Shown: positions 24,311-35,123, counted from the first letter of the stretch. The stretch: 64,000 nucleotides of DNA from Streptomyces niger (GCF_000718305.1 NZ_JOFQ01000005.1:1-64000); one strand, 5' to 3'. A program made the numbers and translations. Notes: generated from the sequence alone by a model not told the origin.

Positions 24311-25870
24311 TCAGCCCATGAACTTCTTGAATTCCTCGGGGAGTTCGAAGTCCTTCGGGTCGCCCTGGCCGCCCTGCGGAAGGCCGAGCGGGTTGCCGTT
24401 CTGGGCGGCCTCGCGGCGGGCCGCGGCGGCCTCCTCCTCGGCCTTGCGCTTCATGGGGTTGCCACTGCGCTGCTTGCCCTTGGCCTTCTTCTGCTGCTTC
24501 TTCTTCTTGGCGCCGCCGCCCATGCCGGGCATCCCCGGCATGCCAGGCATCCCCGGCATGCCGCCGCCCTGGGCCATCTTCGACATCATCTTGCGGGCGT
24601 CGAAGAAGCGCTCGACCAGGCTCTTCACGGCGCTGACGTCGACACCCGAACCGCGCGCGATACGGGCGCGGCGCGAGCCGTTGATGATGGTCGGGTCCTG
24701 GCGCTCGCCCGGGGTCATCGACTTGATGATCGCGGCGGTGCGGTCGACGTCCCGCTCGTCGAGGTTGTTGATCTGGTCCTTCATCTGCGCCATGCCGGGC
24801 AGCATGCCGAGCAGCTTGGAGATGGAGCCCATCTTGCGGACCTGCTCCATCTGGGCCAGGAAGTCGTCGAGCGTGAACTCCTTCGGGCCCTTCTGCAGCT
24901 TGGCCGCCATCTTCTCGGCCTCGGCCTGGCTGAAGGTCTGCTCGGCCTTCTCGATGAGCGACAGCATGTCGCCCATGCCGAGGATGCGGGACGCCATGCG
25001 GTCCGGGTGGAACGCGTCGAAGTCGTCCAGCTTCTCGCCGTTGGAGGCGAACATGATCTGCTTGCCGGTGACGTGCGCGATGGAGAGCGCGGCACCACCG
25101 CGGGCGTCGCCGTCGAGCTTGGAGAGCACGACGCCGTCGAAGCCGACGCCGTCCCGGAAGGCCTCGGCGGTGTTGACCGCGTCCTGGCCGATCATGGCGT
25201 CGACGACGAAGAGGACCTCGTCGGGCTTGACCGCGTCGCGGATGTCCGCGGCCTGCTGCATCAGCTCCTGGTCGATGCCCAGGCGGCCGGCGGTGTCGAC
25301 GAGCACGACGTCGTGCTGCTTGGCGCGGGCGAACTCGATCGAGTCCTGGGCGACCTTGACCGGGTCGCCGACGCCGTTGCCCGGCTCCGGGGCGAAGATC
25401 GCCACACCGGCGCGCTCGGCGACGACGCTGAGCTGGTTCACGGCGTTCGGACGCTGGAGGTCACAGGCGACGAGCAGCGGGGCGTGGCCCTGCGCCTTGA
25501 GCCAGCGGCCCAGCTTGCCGGCCAGCGTGGTCTTACCGGCACCCTGCAGACCGGCGAGCATGATGACCGTCGGCGGCTGCTTGGCGAAGCGCAGGCGACG
25601 GGTCTCGCCACCGAGGATGCCGATGAGCTCCTCGTTGACGATCTTGATGACCTGCTGGGCGGGGTTCAGCGCCTGGGAGACCTCGGCGCCCAGCGCACGC
25701 TCCTTCACCTGCTTGATGAAGGCGCGGACGACGGGGAGCGCGACATCCGCTTCGAGCAGGGCGATACGGATCTCGCGCGCGGTGGCGTCGATGTCCGCCT
25801 CGGAGAGGCGCCCCTTGCCCCGGAGATTTTTGAAAGTACTCGCCAGGCGGTCGGAAAGCGTATCGAACAC
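24311..25870 (-). CDS. ffh: Signal recognition particle protein Ffh
   Basis: A 519-residue SRP GTPase that binds signal sequences of membrane proteins at the ribosome and delivers them to FtsY. The N domain covers residues 1-90. The G domain has the P-loop GLQGAGKTT, then DLQRPNAV, DTAGRLGIDQE and SKLDGDARGGAAL. The M domain (from about residue 300) includes KMGSISKLLGMLPGM and the RNA-binding NGSRRARIARGSG. The C-terminal region contains a Met-Pro-Gly repeat, a Lys-rich stretch and a conserved tail. Confidence 0.98.
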   Translation of the reverse strand: MFDTLSDRLASTFKNLRGKGRLSEADIDATAREIRIALLEADVALPVVRAFIKQVKERALGAEVSQALNPAQQVIKIVNEELIGILGGETRRLRFAKQPPTVIMLAGLQGAGKTTLAGKLGRWLKAQGHAPLLVACDLQRPNAVNQLSVVAERAGVAIFAPEPGNGVGDPVKVAQDSIEFARAKQHDVVLVDTAGRLGIDQELMQQAADIRDAVKPDEVLFVVDAMIGQDAVNTAEAFRDGVGFDGVVLSKLDGDARGGAALSIAHVTGKQIMFASNGEKLDDFDAFHPDRMASRILGMGDMLSLIEKAEQTFSQAEAEKMAAKLQKGPKEFTLDDFLAQMEQVRKMGSISKLLGMLPGMAQMKDQINNLDERDVDRTAAIIKSMTPGERQDPTIINGSRRARIARGSGVDVSAVKSLVERFFDARKMMSKMAQGGGMPGMPGMPGMPGMGGGAKKKKQQKKAKGKQRSGNPMKRKAEEEAAAARREAAQNGNPLGLPQGGQGDPKDFELPEEFKKFMG

Positions 25871-26052
25871 GGCGGTCGTCGATCCTCGGGGTCGGGGGTG
25901 GAGTCAATCGGCTTCTAGAGTATCCGCCCCACGGTACAGAACGTCCCGGCCTACCCGAAGAGGCGGATGGGGGCGGTATCTGCAGGTGCTCGGGGTGCGC
26001 CACGGCACGGGTGCGGCAGCCGCAACGCCGCTGGCGCCTGTGCCTGTCCCCG

Positions 26053-26102
26053 TCCTGCCCGGCTCCAGAGCAGGACCCGTCCTGCCCGGCTCCAGAGCAG
26101 GA
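26053..26102. terminator. Two tandem hairpins downstream of glnD
   Basis: Two copies of a 27-base unit, each forming TCCTGC-N11-GCAGGA (26053-26075 and 26080-26102). They lie in the 292-base gap between glnD and ffh and probably terminate glnD transcripts. The rest of the gap shows no gene. Confidence 0.5.
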
Positions 26103-26162
26103 GGAGTGCAGCGGTCACTCACGGGAGGAGTGCCGCGATCACTGGCGGGAGGGACGCCGCGG

Positions 26163-29100
26163 TCACTTCAGGGCGCGCTCCACCGCCTGGGCCAGCTCCG
26201 TCGCGGTGGCGGACGGCAGGGGGGAGCCGTCGGCGTCGGTGACGTAGAAGGCGTCCACCGCGTTGGCGCCCAGGGTGCTGACGTGGGCGCTGCGTACGGT
26301 GACACCCGCGTCCTCCAGAGCCCGGCCGATCCGGTACAGCAGCCCCTGGGCGTCCTGGGCGCGTACCTCGATCACGGTGGCGGAGCGGGATCCGCCGGGC
26401 GCCACCGTCACCCGAGGCGGCGGCGCCTGCAGCCCTCGCGAGCGCCGCGCGTAGGCCCGTTCGCGCTCGGCGAGGCGGGCGGGGATGTCCAGGGTGCCGT
26501 CCAGGGCGCGTACGAGGTCGGCGCGGAGCCGGGTCACCTGCGGGAGCGCGCCGTACTCGGCCGCCACCCGCCAGCTGAGGAGCAGTACGGGGCGGTCGGC
26601 GGCGTGCGGGGCGCCGTCCCCCGCGCCAACCTCCACACCGTCCCCCACGCCGACCTCCACACCGTCCCCCGCACCGTGCAAGCCCTCGGGCAGGGGCATG
26701 ACGCGCAGGTCGGCGGCGCGGACGGTGAGACGGTGCACGGCGAGTACGCCCGCGGTGGCGGGGAGGACGCCCGGGCGGTCCGGTACGGCGAGCAGCAGCT
26801 CGACGCCGACCGGTTCCGGGTCCCCGGTGGACTCCTGGTCCGCCGGGACCGCCCCGAGGACCGAAGATTCCGGAGTTGCCGGGGAGGCCGGGGCGGTGCC
26901 GGGCGGCTCGGTCCGGGTGTGCAGGGCCAGTACGGGGCCGCTCGTGCGCCAGGCCTCGACGGCGAGGCGCTCCTGTTCCGCGGTGGGCTCCCACGGGGTG
27001 GTCGTGGTCGCCTCCGGCTCCCCCGCGAGCAGGCCGCCGACCCGCCGGACGAGGTCGGCGACCAGCCCCTCGCGCCAGCGGCTCCACGCGGCGGGCCCGG
27101 TGGCCAGGGCATCCGCTTCGGTGAGCGCGTGCAGCAGTTCCAGTGTCCCGGCGGTACGGACGACCCGGGCGACCGAGGCGATCGTGGCCGGGTCGTCCAG
27201 GTCCCGGCGGGTGGCGGTCTCGATGAGGAGGAGGTGGTGGCGGACCAGGGTGGCGATGACGTCCGTGTCCTTCGCGTCGAAGCCGAGCCGGGCGGCCACG
27301 TCGCGGGCGATGGTCTCGCCGGACACCGAGTGGTCGCCGGGCCAACCCTTGCCGATGTCGTGCAGGAGGGCTGCCATGAGGAGCAGGTCGGGCCGGTGGA
27401 CGCGGCGGGTCAGCGCGGAGGCCCGTACGGCCGTCTCGACGAGGTGCCGGTCGACGGTCCAGCGGTGCACGGCGTTGCGCTGCGGGCGGCAGCGCACCCG
27501 CTCCCAGTCCGGCAGCAGCCGGGTGATGATCCCCTCGGCCTCCAGCGCCTCCCAGACAGGCACGGTGCGCGCGCCCGCGCCCAGCAGGGTCAGCAGCTCC
27601 TCGCGGGCCTCGGCGGGCCAGGGCACGGGCAGCGGGCGGGCCGCCGCGGCCAGCCGGCGCACGGCGTGCGGGGAGAGCGGCAGGCCGGCCTGGGCGGCGG
27701 CGGCCGCGGCGCGCAGCGGCAGCACGGCGTCGCGTTCGGGGCGCGCGGTGCGGGCCAGTACGGCCTCGCCCTCGTGCTCGACGACGCCCTCGGCCAGCGG
27801 CGAGCGCTCGCCGCGGCCCGCCGCCGGCCCGCCCCGGTTCGCGGACCGCCCGCCCCGGCCGCTGATCAGGCCGCGCAGCGACGGCCGTACGGAGCGGGCG
27901 CGGAGCACCCGGCCGACCTCGCGCCAGGTGACGTCGCCCGCATACGAGATCGTGCGGGCTGATTCGTATACCTGGCGCAGCAGGGCGTCGGCGTCTAGGA
28001 GGCCGAGGGCCGCCGCGACCTGGTCCTGCTCCTGGAGCGCGAGCCGGTCGGTGGCCCGGCCGGTGACGAGGTGCAGGGCGTCGCGTACGTCCAGCAGGCG
28101 GCCGCGGGCCTCTTCCAGGCCGGCCCGGGGGGCGTCGGCGAGCCAGGACGCGGCGACCGCGCGCAGGGCGGTGACGTCGCGGAGGCCACCTCTGGCCTCC
28201 TTGAGGTCGGGTTCGAGGAGGTACTGCAGTTCGCCCTGGCGATCGGCCCGGTCCAGGCAGAGGGCGTGGAGTTCGGGGAGGCGTTTGGGTGCCGTCTCGC
28301 GCCAGTCGGCGAAGCTCGCGGTGCGCAGGGCGGCGGTGAGGTCGGCGCTGCCGGCGAGGTGGCGGGCGTCCAGCAGGCCGAGCTGGGCCTTGAGGTCGTC
28401 GCGGGCGGTGCGGCGGGCCTCGGCCGGGGTGCGGACGGAGTGGTCCAGGTCCAGGCCGAGGTCCCACAGGGGGTACCAGAGGCGGTCGGCGAGAGCCGCG
28501 ACGTCCCTGGCCGAGGCCTTGCCGTCGTGGAGGAGGAGCAGGTCGAGGTCGCTGCGGGGGGAGAGTTCGCCGCGGCCGTAGCCGCCTACGGCGACGAGGG
28601 CGGCACCGCCGATGCCGCTCCGCGCGGCGGCGCTCTCGAAGAGGCCCGCCAGCCACTGGTCGGTCAGCCGGGCCAGAGCGGCGCGGCGCTCCGCGCCGGC
28701 CATCGCGCCGTCCTGGAGCAGCCGCTGCCGGGCGGCGGCATGGTCCTCCTCGTCGGCGCGCTTGCCGGAGTCGGCCCCACCGGCACGGTTATCAGTCGCG
28801 TCACCGCCGGAGTCGGCCCCACCGGCACCGGACTCGACCCCGCCGACGCCGGAGTCGGCCGCACCGGCACCGGACTCGACCCCGCCGACGTCGGAATCGG
28901 TCGCGTCGACGCCGCCGGAATCGGCTCCACCGACGCCTGGCCCGGCTCTACCGGCACCGGGATCGGCCCCGTGGGCACCGGGATCGGCCGCGACGGAACC
29001 GGACTCGGCCGCGTCAGCGCCGGGATCGGTCATGTCGTGACCAGGCTTCGTCACCTCGACGCCGGAATCGGCTCCGCCGGCCCGGAACGCCCGTCCGGCA

Positions 29101-29168
29101 GCCGTCGCCGGTCCACCGGCCGGTCCCGGCCGGCCCGGCGTCGCCGCTTCGTCCACGCTGTCCGTCAC
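26163..29168 (-). CDS. glnD: PII uridylyl/adenylyltransferase GlnD
   Basis: A 1001-residue nitrogen-status sensor that modifies and demodifies the PII protein; in Streptomyces it adenylylates GlnK. The nucleotidyltransferase motif is VAVGGYGRGELSPRSDLDLL. The HD hydrolase domain includes LLLMAALLHDIGKGWPGDHS. Two ACT domains at the C-terminus sense glutamine (PDRPGVLPATAGVLAVHRLT and AQDAQGLLYRIGRALEDAG). The start is uncertain: GTG 29168 has a GAGGAGCG ribosome-binding site, while ATG 29033 is an alternative. The first 140 residues are degenerate GADSG/GVESG repeats unlike the rest. S. coelicolor GlnD is shorter, about 835 residues from memory. Confidence 0.93.
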   Translation of the reverse strand: MTDSVDEAATPGRPGPAGGPATAAGRAFRAGGADSGVEVTKPGHDMTDPGADAAESGSVAADPGAHGADPGAGRAGPGVGGADSGGVDATDSDVGGVESGAGAADSGVGGVESGAGGADSGGDATDNRAGGADSGKRADEEDHAAARQRLLQDGAMAGAERRAALARLTDQWLAGLFESAAARSGIGGAALVAVGGYGRGELSPRSDLDLLLLHDGKASARDVAALADRLWYPLWDLGLDLDHSVRTPAEARRTARDDLKAQLGLLDARHLAGSADLTAALRTASFADWRETAPKRLPELHALCLDRADRQGELQYLLEPDLKEARGGLRDVTALRAVAASWLADAPRAGLEEARGRLLDVRDALHLVTGRATDRLALQEQDQVAAALGLLDADALLRQVYESARTISYAGDVTWREVGRVLRARSVRPSLRGLISGRGGRSANRGGPAAGRGERSPLAEGVVEHEGEAVLARTARPERDAVLPLRAAAAAAQAGLPLSPHAVRRLAAAARPLPVPWPAEAREELLTLLGAGARTVPVWEALEAEGIITRLLPDWERVRCRPQRNAVHRWTVDRHLVETAVRASALTRRVHRPDLLLMAALLHDIGKGWPGDHSVSGETIARDVAARLGFDAKDTDVIATLVRHHLLLIETATRRDLDDPATIASVARVVRTAGTLELLHALTEADALATGPAAWSRWREGLVADLVRRVGGLLAGEPEATTTTPWEPTAEQERLAVEAWRTSGPVLALHTRTEPPGTAPASPATPESSVLGAVPADQESTGDPEPVGVELLLAVPDRPGVLPATAGVLAVHRLTVRAADLRVMPLPEGLHGAGDGVEVGVGDGVEVGAGDGAPHAADRPVLLLSWRVAAEYGALPQVTRLRADLVRALDGTLDIPARLAERERAYARRSRGLQAPPPRVTVAPGGSRSATVIEVRAQDAQGLLYRIGRALEDAGVTVRSAHVSTLGANAVDAFYVTDADGSPLPSATATELAQAVERALK
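28752..29081 (-). repeat. Degenerate tandem repeats in the 5' part of glnD
   Basis: About 110 codons are made of degenerate units of about 9-15 residues such as GGADSG, GGVESGAGAADSGV and GADPGAG. The DNA alternates GGAGTCGGCCCCACCGGCAC-like blocks. It precedes the nucleotidyltransferase domain and is probably disordered. Confidence 0.75.
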
Positions 29169-29448
29169 CTCAGGCGCTCCTCGGTCGTCTCGGTCGTTCC
29201 CCCCCCGGGTGGTCGTCCGCCCCTCGCCCGGACAAGCTGCCCGCTCACCGCCGGGACGGCCGCGCGCCGTACGCGCCTCACCCGTACGGGCCGGGCGCTG
29301 CCCGCCGGTCGCCCGTACGCCGTGTCCGCCGCCCGGGCCATCGACACCCGCCCGCCACTCCCACACGCCCCACCCCCGCGGACCACGCTTCACCCCACGG
29401 ACCACGTCCCCCCACGGACCACGCCCCCCACGGGGGCACACCCCTACA

Positions 29449-29602
29449 GGAGCTCACCCATGGAAGCTCACCCTCATGGGGACTCCCCTTTCGGAAGCTC
29501 ACCCCCATGAGGACTCCCCTCCCGGAAGCTCACCCCACGGGGACTCCCCCCGGAAGCTCACCCCACGGCAGCTTCTCCCAGGGGAGCTCACCCCCACGGC
29601 AC
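29449..29602. repeat. ~30-bp tandem repeats between glnK and glnD
   Basis: About six degenerate units of 28-32 bases containing GGAAGCTCACCCC and GGGGACTCCCC. They lie in the 500-base non-coding stretch 29169-29668 between glnK and glnD. No gene is seen in that stretch. Units have internal dyad symmetry (GGGGACTCCCC) and could form RNA hairpins. Confidence 0.8.
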
Positions 29603-29668
29603 CCTCAGGCCACGCCCGCCGCCTGCCGCCCATCGCGCGCCGCGCGCCGCCCGCGAGAGGGCACCTGC

Positions 29669-31479
<1,811 letters not shown>

Positions 31480-31559
31480 CGGCGTCTCCTCGTCGTCGAT
31501 GCGGCCCGCGCGGGGTGGTGCGGAGGGGCCGGCTTTCGCCACGAGAGTGACGCAGCGCC

Positions 31560-31597
31560 GTTTCCGGTGAGGCGCCCCGGTGTTTCGCCGCCGTGAC
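31560..31597 (-). promoter_or_regulatory. GlnR-type box upstream of amtB
   Basis: On the minus strand: GTCAC-N6-GAAAC-N6-GCGCC-N6-GAAAC, the exact 5-6-5-6-5-6-5 spacing of the Streptomyces GlnR site, with only the second a-half weak. It lies about 80 bases upstream of the amtB start, where GlnR activates amtB under nitrogen limitation in S. coelicolor. Confidence 0.72.
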
Positions 31598-31687
31598 GAA
31601 GGCGACGGCGGTGTTACGCCCGGATGAACGCCTGTGCGGGCCAACAAAACCGCTGTATAGGCCAACGGAGCCCCTGCCCAGGCGGCA

Positions 31688-31782
31688 GAACCGCTGTGCG
31701 AGCGACCGACGGAGCCGCCGTGCGAGCGGCGACGGAACCGCTGTGCAAGCGGCCCACGGAACTGCCGTGCAAGCGGCCGACG
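31688..31782. repeat. 24-bp tandem repeats with hairpins (4 units)
   Basis: Four units of 23-24 bases such as GAACCGCTGTGCAAGCGG lie between amtB and nsdA. Each contains a small stem (CCGC...GCGG) around TGTGCAA. The surrounding 31620-31914 stretch holds no supportable gene. Confidence 0.82.
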
Positions 31783-31914
31783 GAACCGCGGACCGGCCGC
31801 GACCGATGCCCTCAGACCTGGCGATGGGGGAGCCGAGTCGGACTGTACGGGGCGTGGTCGCGGCCGGGGTCTTGACGGGTGCCGCGGACGGGCGCGGGTG
31901 CTGCGGCCGGGCCG

Positions 31915-33423
31915 CTAGACGGCCTCCGCTGCCGTCTCCGGCAGGTGGTGCTGCAGCTCCTCGGTCAGCTGGATGACCTCGGCGATCTCGGAGAAGTCCC
32001 GGGCGGCGGTGTCCACGGTCTTACGCAGCCGGGTGTTGACCCGCTCCGAGCGCACCTGCTTCGCGAACGGTATGGCCTGCCGGGCCAGGTCCGCGCACTG
32101 CTCGGGCTCACGTTGCAGCAGATGGACCGTGGCCATGCCGATGAGGTTCAGGGCGTACGAGCGCTGGTGCTCCTGGTCCTTGCCGAACAGCTCGACGGCG
32201 CGCTCCATCACCGGCTGGGCCAGCGAGGCGTACGTGGGGCTGCGGCCGGCGACGTAGGCGAGGTCGCGGTACGAGTGGGCGTTCTCCGCGTTCAGCTCGG
32301 CCTCGGAGAAGAAGCGGATCCAGTCCGGCTCGGGCTGCGCGCCGGGCTCGACGTCGGCGAAGGTGTCCTCGGCCATCCGCACGGCCCGCTTGACCTTGCT
32401 GGGCTGCCCGATGCCGGCGTACGCGCGGGCCTCCATCGCATACAGCATCGCCTGGGTGCGCGGGGTGGCCGTTTCCCGACTGCCGTACTGCGCGAGATGG
32501 ATCAGCTCCAGGGCGTCCTCGGAGCGTCCGAGGTGGATCATCTGGCGGCTCATGCTGGAGAGGATGTACGAGCCCAGGGGCTTGTCGCCGGCTTCCTTGG
32601 ACGCGTGCAGTGCGAGGACGAAGTACTTCTGCGCCGTGGGCTGCAGACCGATGTCGTAGCTCATCCAGCCCGCCAGCTCGGCCAGTTCGGCGGCGACCTT
32701 GAACAGCCGCTTGGAGACCGCTTCGGGGTGCGACTCCTGGAGCAGGTCGGTGACTTCGTGGAGCTGCCCGACGACGGCCTTGCGGCGCAGTCCGCCGCCG
32801 CACTGGGCGTCCCACTGCCGGAACATCATGGTCGTGGACTCCAGCAGCTCCAGCTCGGGCTGCGAGAGCCGGCCACCGCGGCGGCGTCCGCCGTCGGATC
32901 CCGTCTCACCGGCGCCGCCGGTCGGCGTGGGGACCAGCCAGCGCTGCATCGGTTCGATGAGGGCGGGCCCCGCGGCCAGCGCCAACGAGGTCCCGAGAAA
33001 GCCACGCCGCGCCAGCATCAGGTCGCTGCGCGAGAACTCGCTGATGAGCGAGACCGTCTGGGGCCCTGCCCAGGGAAGGTCCACACCGGAGACGGAAGGG
33101 GACTGGTGTGCGCTGCGCAAGCCCAGGTCCTCGACGCCGACGACGCACCCGAAGCGCTCGGAGAACAGCTCCGAGAGGATGCGCGGGATCGGTTCGCGGG
33201 GCTGCTCGCCGTCCAGCCAGCGGCGGACCCGCGAGGTGTCCGTACTGATGTGGTGCGCGCCCAGCTGCCGGGCGCGGCGGTTGACCTGGCGGGCGAGTTC
33301 GCCCTTGGACCAGCCGCTGCGCACGAACCACGAGCCCAATTGCTCGTTCGGGCGCTTGTCAGCGCACGCGCCGCCGTTGCCGCCCAACTCGAACGCCCCC
33401 ATCCGGATCTGTTGCCCTGTCAC
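31915..33423 (-). CDS. nsdA: Negative regulator of sporulation and development NsdA
   Basis: A 502-residue regulator that in S. coelicolor represses sporulation and antibiotic production; it lies next to amtB there too, from memory. The N-terminus (residues 25-95) looks like a degenerate helix-turn-helix (SGWSKGELARQVNRRARQLG). The C-terminal half is built of TPR-like helices (KYFVLALHASKEAGDKPLGS, MLYAMEARAYAGIG and others). A hydrophobic stretch, RRGFLGTSLALAAGPALIEP, lies near residue 145. GTG 33423 is chosen as the start; an internal ATG seven codons on (MGAFELGG) is an alternative. Confidence 0.9.
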   Translation of the reverse strand: MTGQQIRMGAFELGGNGGACADKRPNEQLGSWFVRSGWSKGELARQVNRRARQLGAHHISTDTSRVRRWLDGEQPREPIPRILSELFSERFGCVVGVEDLGLRSAHQSPSVSGVDLPWAGPQTVSLISEFSRSDLMLARRGFLGTSLALAAGPALIEPMQRWLVPTPTGGAGETGSDGGRRRGGRLSQPELELLESTTMMFRQWDAQCGGGLRRKAVVGQLHEVTDLLQESHPEAVSKRLFKVAAELAELAGWMSYDIGLQPTAQKYFVLALHASKEAGDKPLGSYILSSMSRQMIHLGRSEDALELIHLAQYGSRETATPRTQAMLYAMEARAYAGIGQPSKVKRAVRMAEDTFADVEPGAQPEPDWIRFFSEAELNAENAHSYRDLAYVAGRSPTYASLAQPVMERAVELFGKDQEHQRSYALNLIGMATVHLLQREPEQCADLARQAIPFAKQVRSERVNTRLRKTVDTAARDFSEIAEVIQLTEELQHHLPETAAEAV

Positions 33424-33844
33424 GAACCTCCGACAGGATGCCGCTCCTTCGCGACGCCTGTCCTGGAGTGACCCCAGCCGACCACGGATTCCGGCCGCCG
33501 GAAAGCCGCCGGATGGTCACTCTCTTGCCGTTGGCATACCCGCGTGGCGGATACCCCTCCCGGTTCGTGCACCGAAAGTAATCCTACGATCACGCCTCCC
33601 GCGAGGCCGAGCCGGGAAACGCCACCATTCGCCACCCCTTTGAATGAACTCCTCCCCGGCTCCGCGCGATTGACTTGACACAGGTCGCGAAGGATTGGGC
33701 GCAGAGAAGCACTTGAGGGCGCGTCTGCCGCACCGCACAACCCGAAGCGCCACGTCACACCATCGGCGACAACGACTTTCGACGGAGCGTCACGGCAAGA
33801 CTCCGGCACGTAACCACTGGCATGCAGGACCCGTTGGAGGGGGT
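33424..33844. other. Divergent intergenic region between nsdA and the primase-like gene
   Basis: A 421-base, relatively AT-rich stretch. On the minus strand a TAGGAT hexamer (33578-33583) matches the Streptomyces -10 consensus and could serve nsdA, but no clear -35 is seen. On the plus strand TTGACA at 33675-33680 lacks a convincing -10. No gene is evident. Confidence 0.4.
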
Positions 33845-34522
33845 ATGGGCTTCACGATCGGCGGCATCCGGGAGTTCCGCGACATCCGCCATGGCGCCAA
33901 GAGGCGTGTCCGCTCGGCCGAGGGCACCGCGGTGGCGGAGTACACCGGGCTCTGGGGCTGGGACGTCGTGCCCGGCGCCCGCGCGGCCCGAGGCGGCGAC
34001 GGCCGGGTCACCTGCTCGTGCGGCGCGGCGGGCTGCCCGGCCCCCGGCGCCCACCCCCTCGCCTTCGCGGACGCCCTGCCCGCCGGCACCACGCTGGAGA
34101 AGGCCGCGGCCGTCTGGGCGGAGACGCCGGGCGCCGCTGTGCTGCTGCCGGTCGGCCGCACCTTCGACGTACTGGACGTACCGGTGGCGGCGGGCCGCAC
34201 GGCCCTGGTCCGGCTCGAACGGATGGGCCTACCGCTGGGCCCGGTGGCCGCCACCCCGACCGGCCGGGCACTGTTCTTCGTGGCGCCGGGCGCCGCGGCC
34301 GGACTGCCGAACCTGCTGTACCGGATGGGCTGGGACGACGCCTCGCTGGACCTCCGCTGCCTGGGCCCCGGCGATCACGTCGTCGCGCCGCCCTGCGACC
34401 TGGCGGGCCTGGGGCCGATGCGCTGGCTGCGGCCGCCCACGCTGGACAGCGCGGGCCACCCCCCGGAGGCGAAGCTGCTGCTGGGCACCCTGGCGTACGT
34501 CTGTCATCGCCTGTGCGCCTGA
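33845..34522 (+). CDS. Bifunctional primase/polymerase-like protein
   Basis: A 225-residue protein resembling streptomycete proteins annotated as bifunctional DNA primase/polymerase N-terminal domain. Conserved features are a CSCGAAGCPAPGAHPL cysteine-rich segment, the GRTFDVLDVPVAAGRTAL block and a terminal LLLGTLAYVCHRLC. The usual catalytic Asp-x-Asp is only partly visible (DVLDV), so activity is doubtful. The ATG at 33845 has a GGAGGGGGT ribosome-binding site. It is transcribed divergently from nsdA. Confidence 0.7.
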   Translation: MGFTIGGIREFRDIRHGAKRRVRSAEGTAVAEYTGLWGWDVVPGARAARGGDGRVTCSCGAAGCPAPGAHPLAFADALPAGTTLEKAAAVWAETPGAAVLLPVGRTFDVLDVPVAAGRTALVRLERMGLPLGPVAATPTGRALFFVAPGAAAGLPNLLYRMGWDDASLDLRCLGPGDHVVAPPCDLAGLGPMRWLRPPTLDSAGHPPEAKLLLGTLAYVCHRLCA

Positions 34523-34604
34523 GCCGGCGCGCCCTGTGCGCCTAAGTCGGCGCGGCCCTTTGCGCCTAAGTCGGCGCGGCCCTGTGCGCCTAAGCCGGCG
34601 CCGC
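34511..34604. repeat. Tandem hairpin units after the primase-like gene (4 units)
   Basis: Four copies of a 24-29-base unit containing TGCGCCTAAGTCGGCGC, each a GCGCC/GGCGC hairpin. The first copy begins inside the stop region of the preceding gene. The array could act as a serial terminator. Confidence 0.8.
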
Positions 34605-34656
34605 TTTCGCGGAGGTGGTTGGGCGCCGTGGGGGTTGCTCAATTGATGGTTGCGGT
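34600..34656. repeat. Copy B of the dispersed ~56-bp intergenic repeat
   Basis: This matches 12035-12090 at both ends (GCCGCTnTCGCGGAGG and ATTGATGGTTGCGGT) and partly in between. Confidence 0.45.
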
Positions 34657-34698
34657 GCGCGGGTCGGGAAGACGAGGCGTCGGCCGTGTTGAATTGTT

Positions 34699-34838
34699 GG
34701 ATCCCTTCGCCAAGACGAGGCGCCGGTCATGCTGGATCCCTTCGCCAAGACGAGGCGCCGGTCACGCTGGGGCCCTTCGCCAAGACGAGGCGCCGGTCAC
34801 GCTGCGGCCCCTTCGCCAAGACGAGGCGCCGCCGCATT
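34699..34838. repeat. 35-bp tandem repeat (4 units)
   Basis: Four copies with a 35-36 base period, sharing CCCTTCGCCAAGACGAGGCG followed by CCGGTCA. They lie in the 686-base gap between the primase-like gene and ftsY. Beyond them (34839-35120) is a C-rich stretch with shorter degenerate repeats of about 16 bases (CGCACGCACTCCGATT); no gene is supported. Confidence 0.88.
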
Positions 34839-35123
34839 GGGGCCCCTCGCCTGCGCTCGGCCCCGGAGCCAGCCGCCCGCGCTCTGTCCATGGAGACGGC
34901 CGCAATCGCTCGACCCCGGAGCCAGCCGCCCACGCTCGGCCCCGAAGTCGCCCGCACGCACTCCGATTCCGCACGCACTCCGATTGCGCCCTCGCTCCGG
35001 TTCCGCCCTCGCTCCGATTCAGCCGTCTCGCGCGCCCGCGTCCTCGTGCACCCGCCCGAAAACCATCGCCCGCGCCCGGTCGCCGGGCGCGTCGTCCCCG
35101 CGCCGCGCCGCCGGGCGCACGCG

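Noticed and set aside
24036..27962. A 1308-codon plus-strand open frame across ffh and glnD
   Set aside because: It is antisense to two certain genes, and its composition (Ser/Arg-rich then Gly/Arg-rich) changes where the opposite gene changes.
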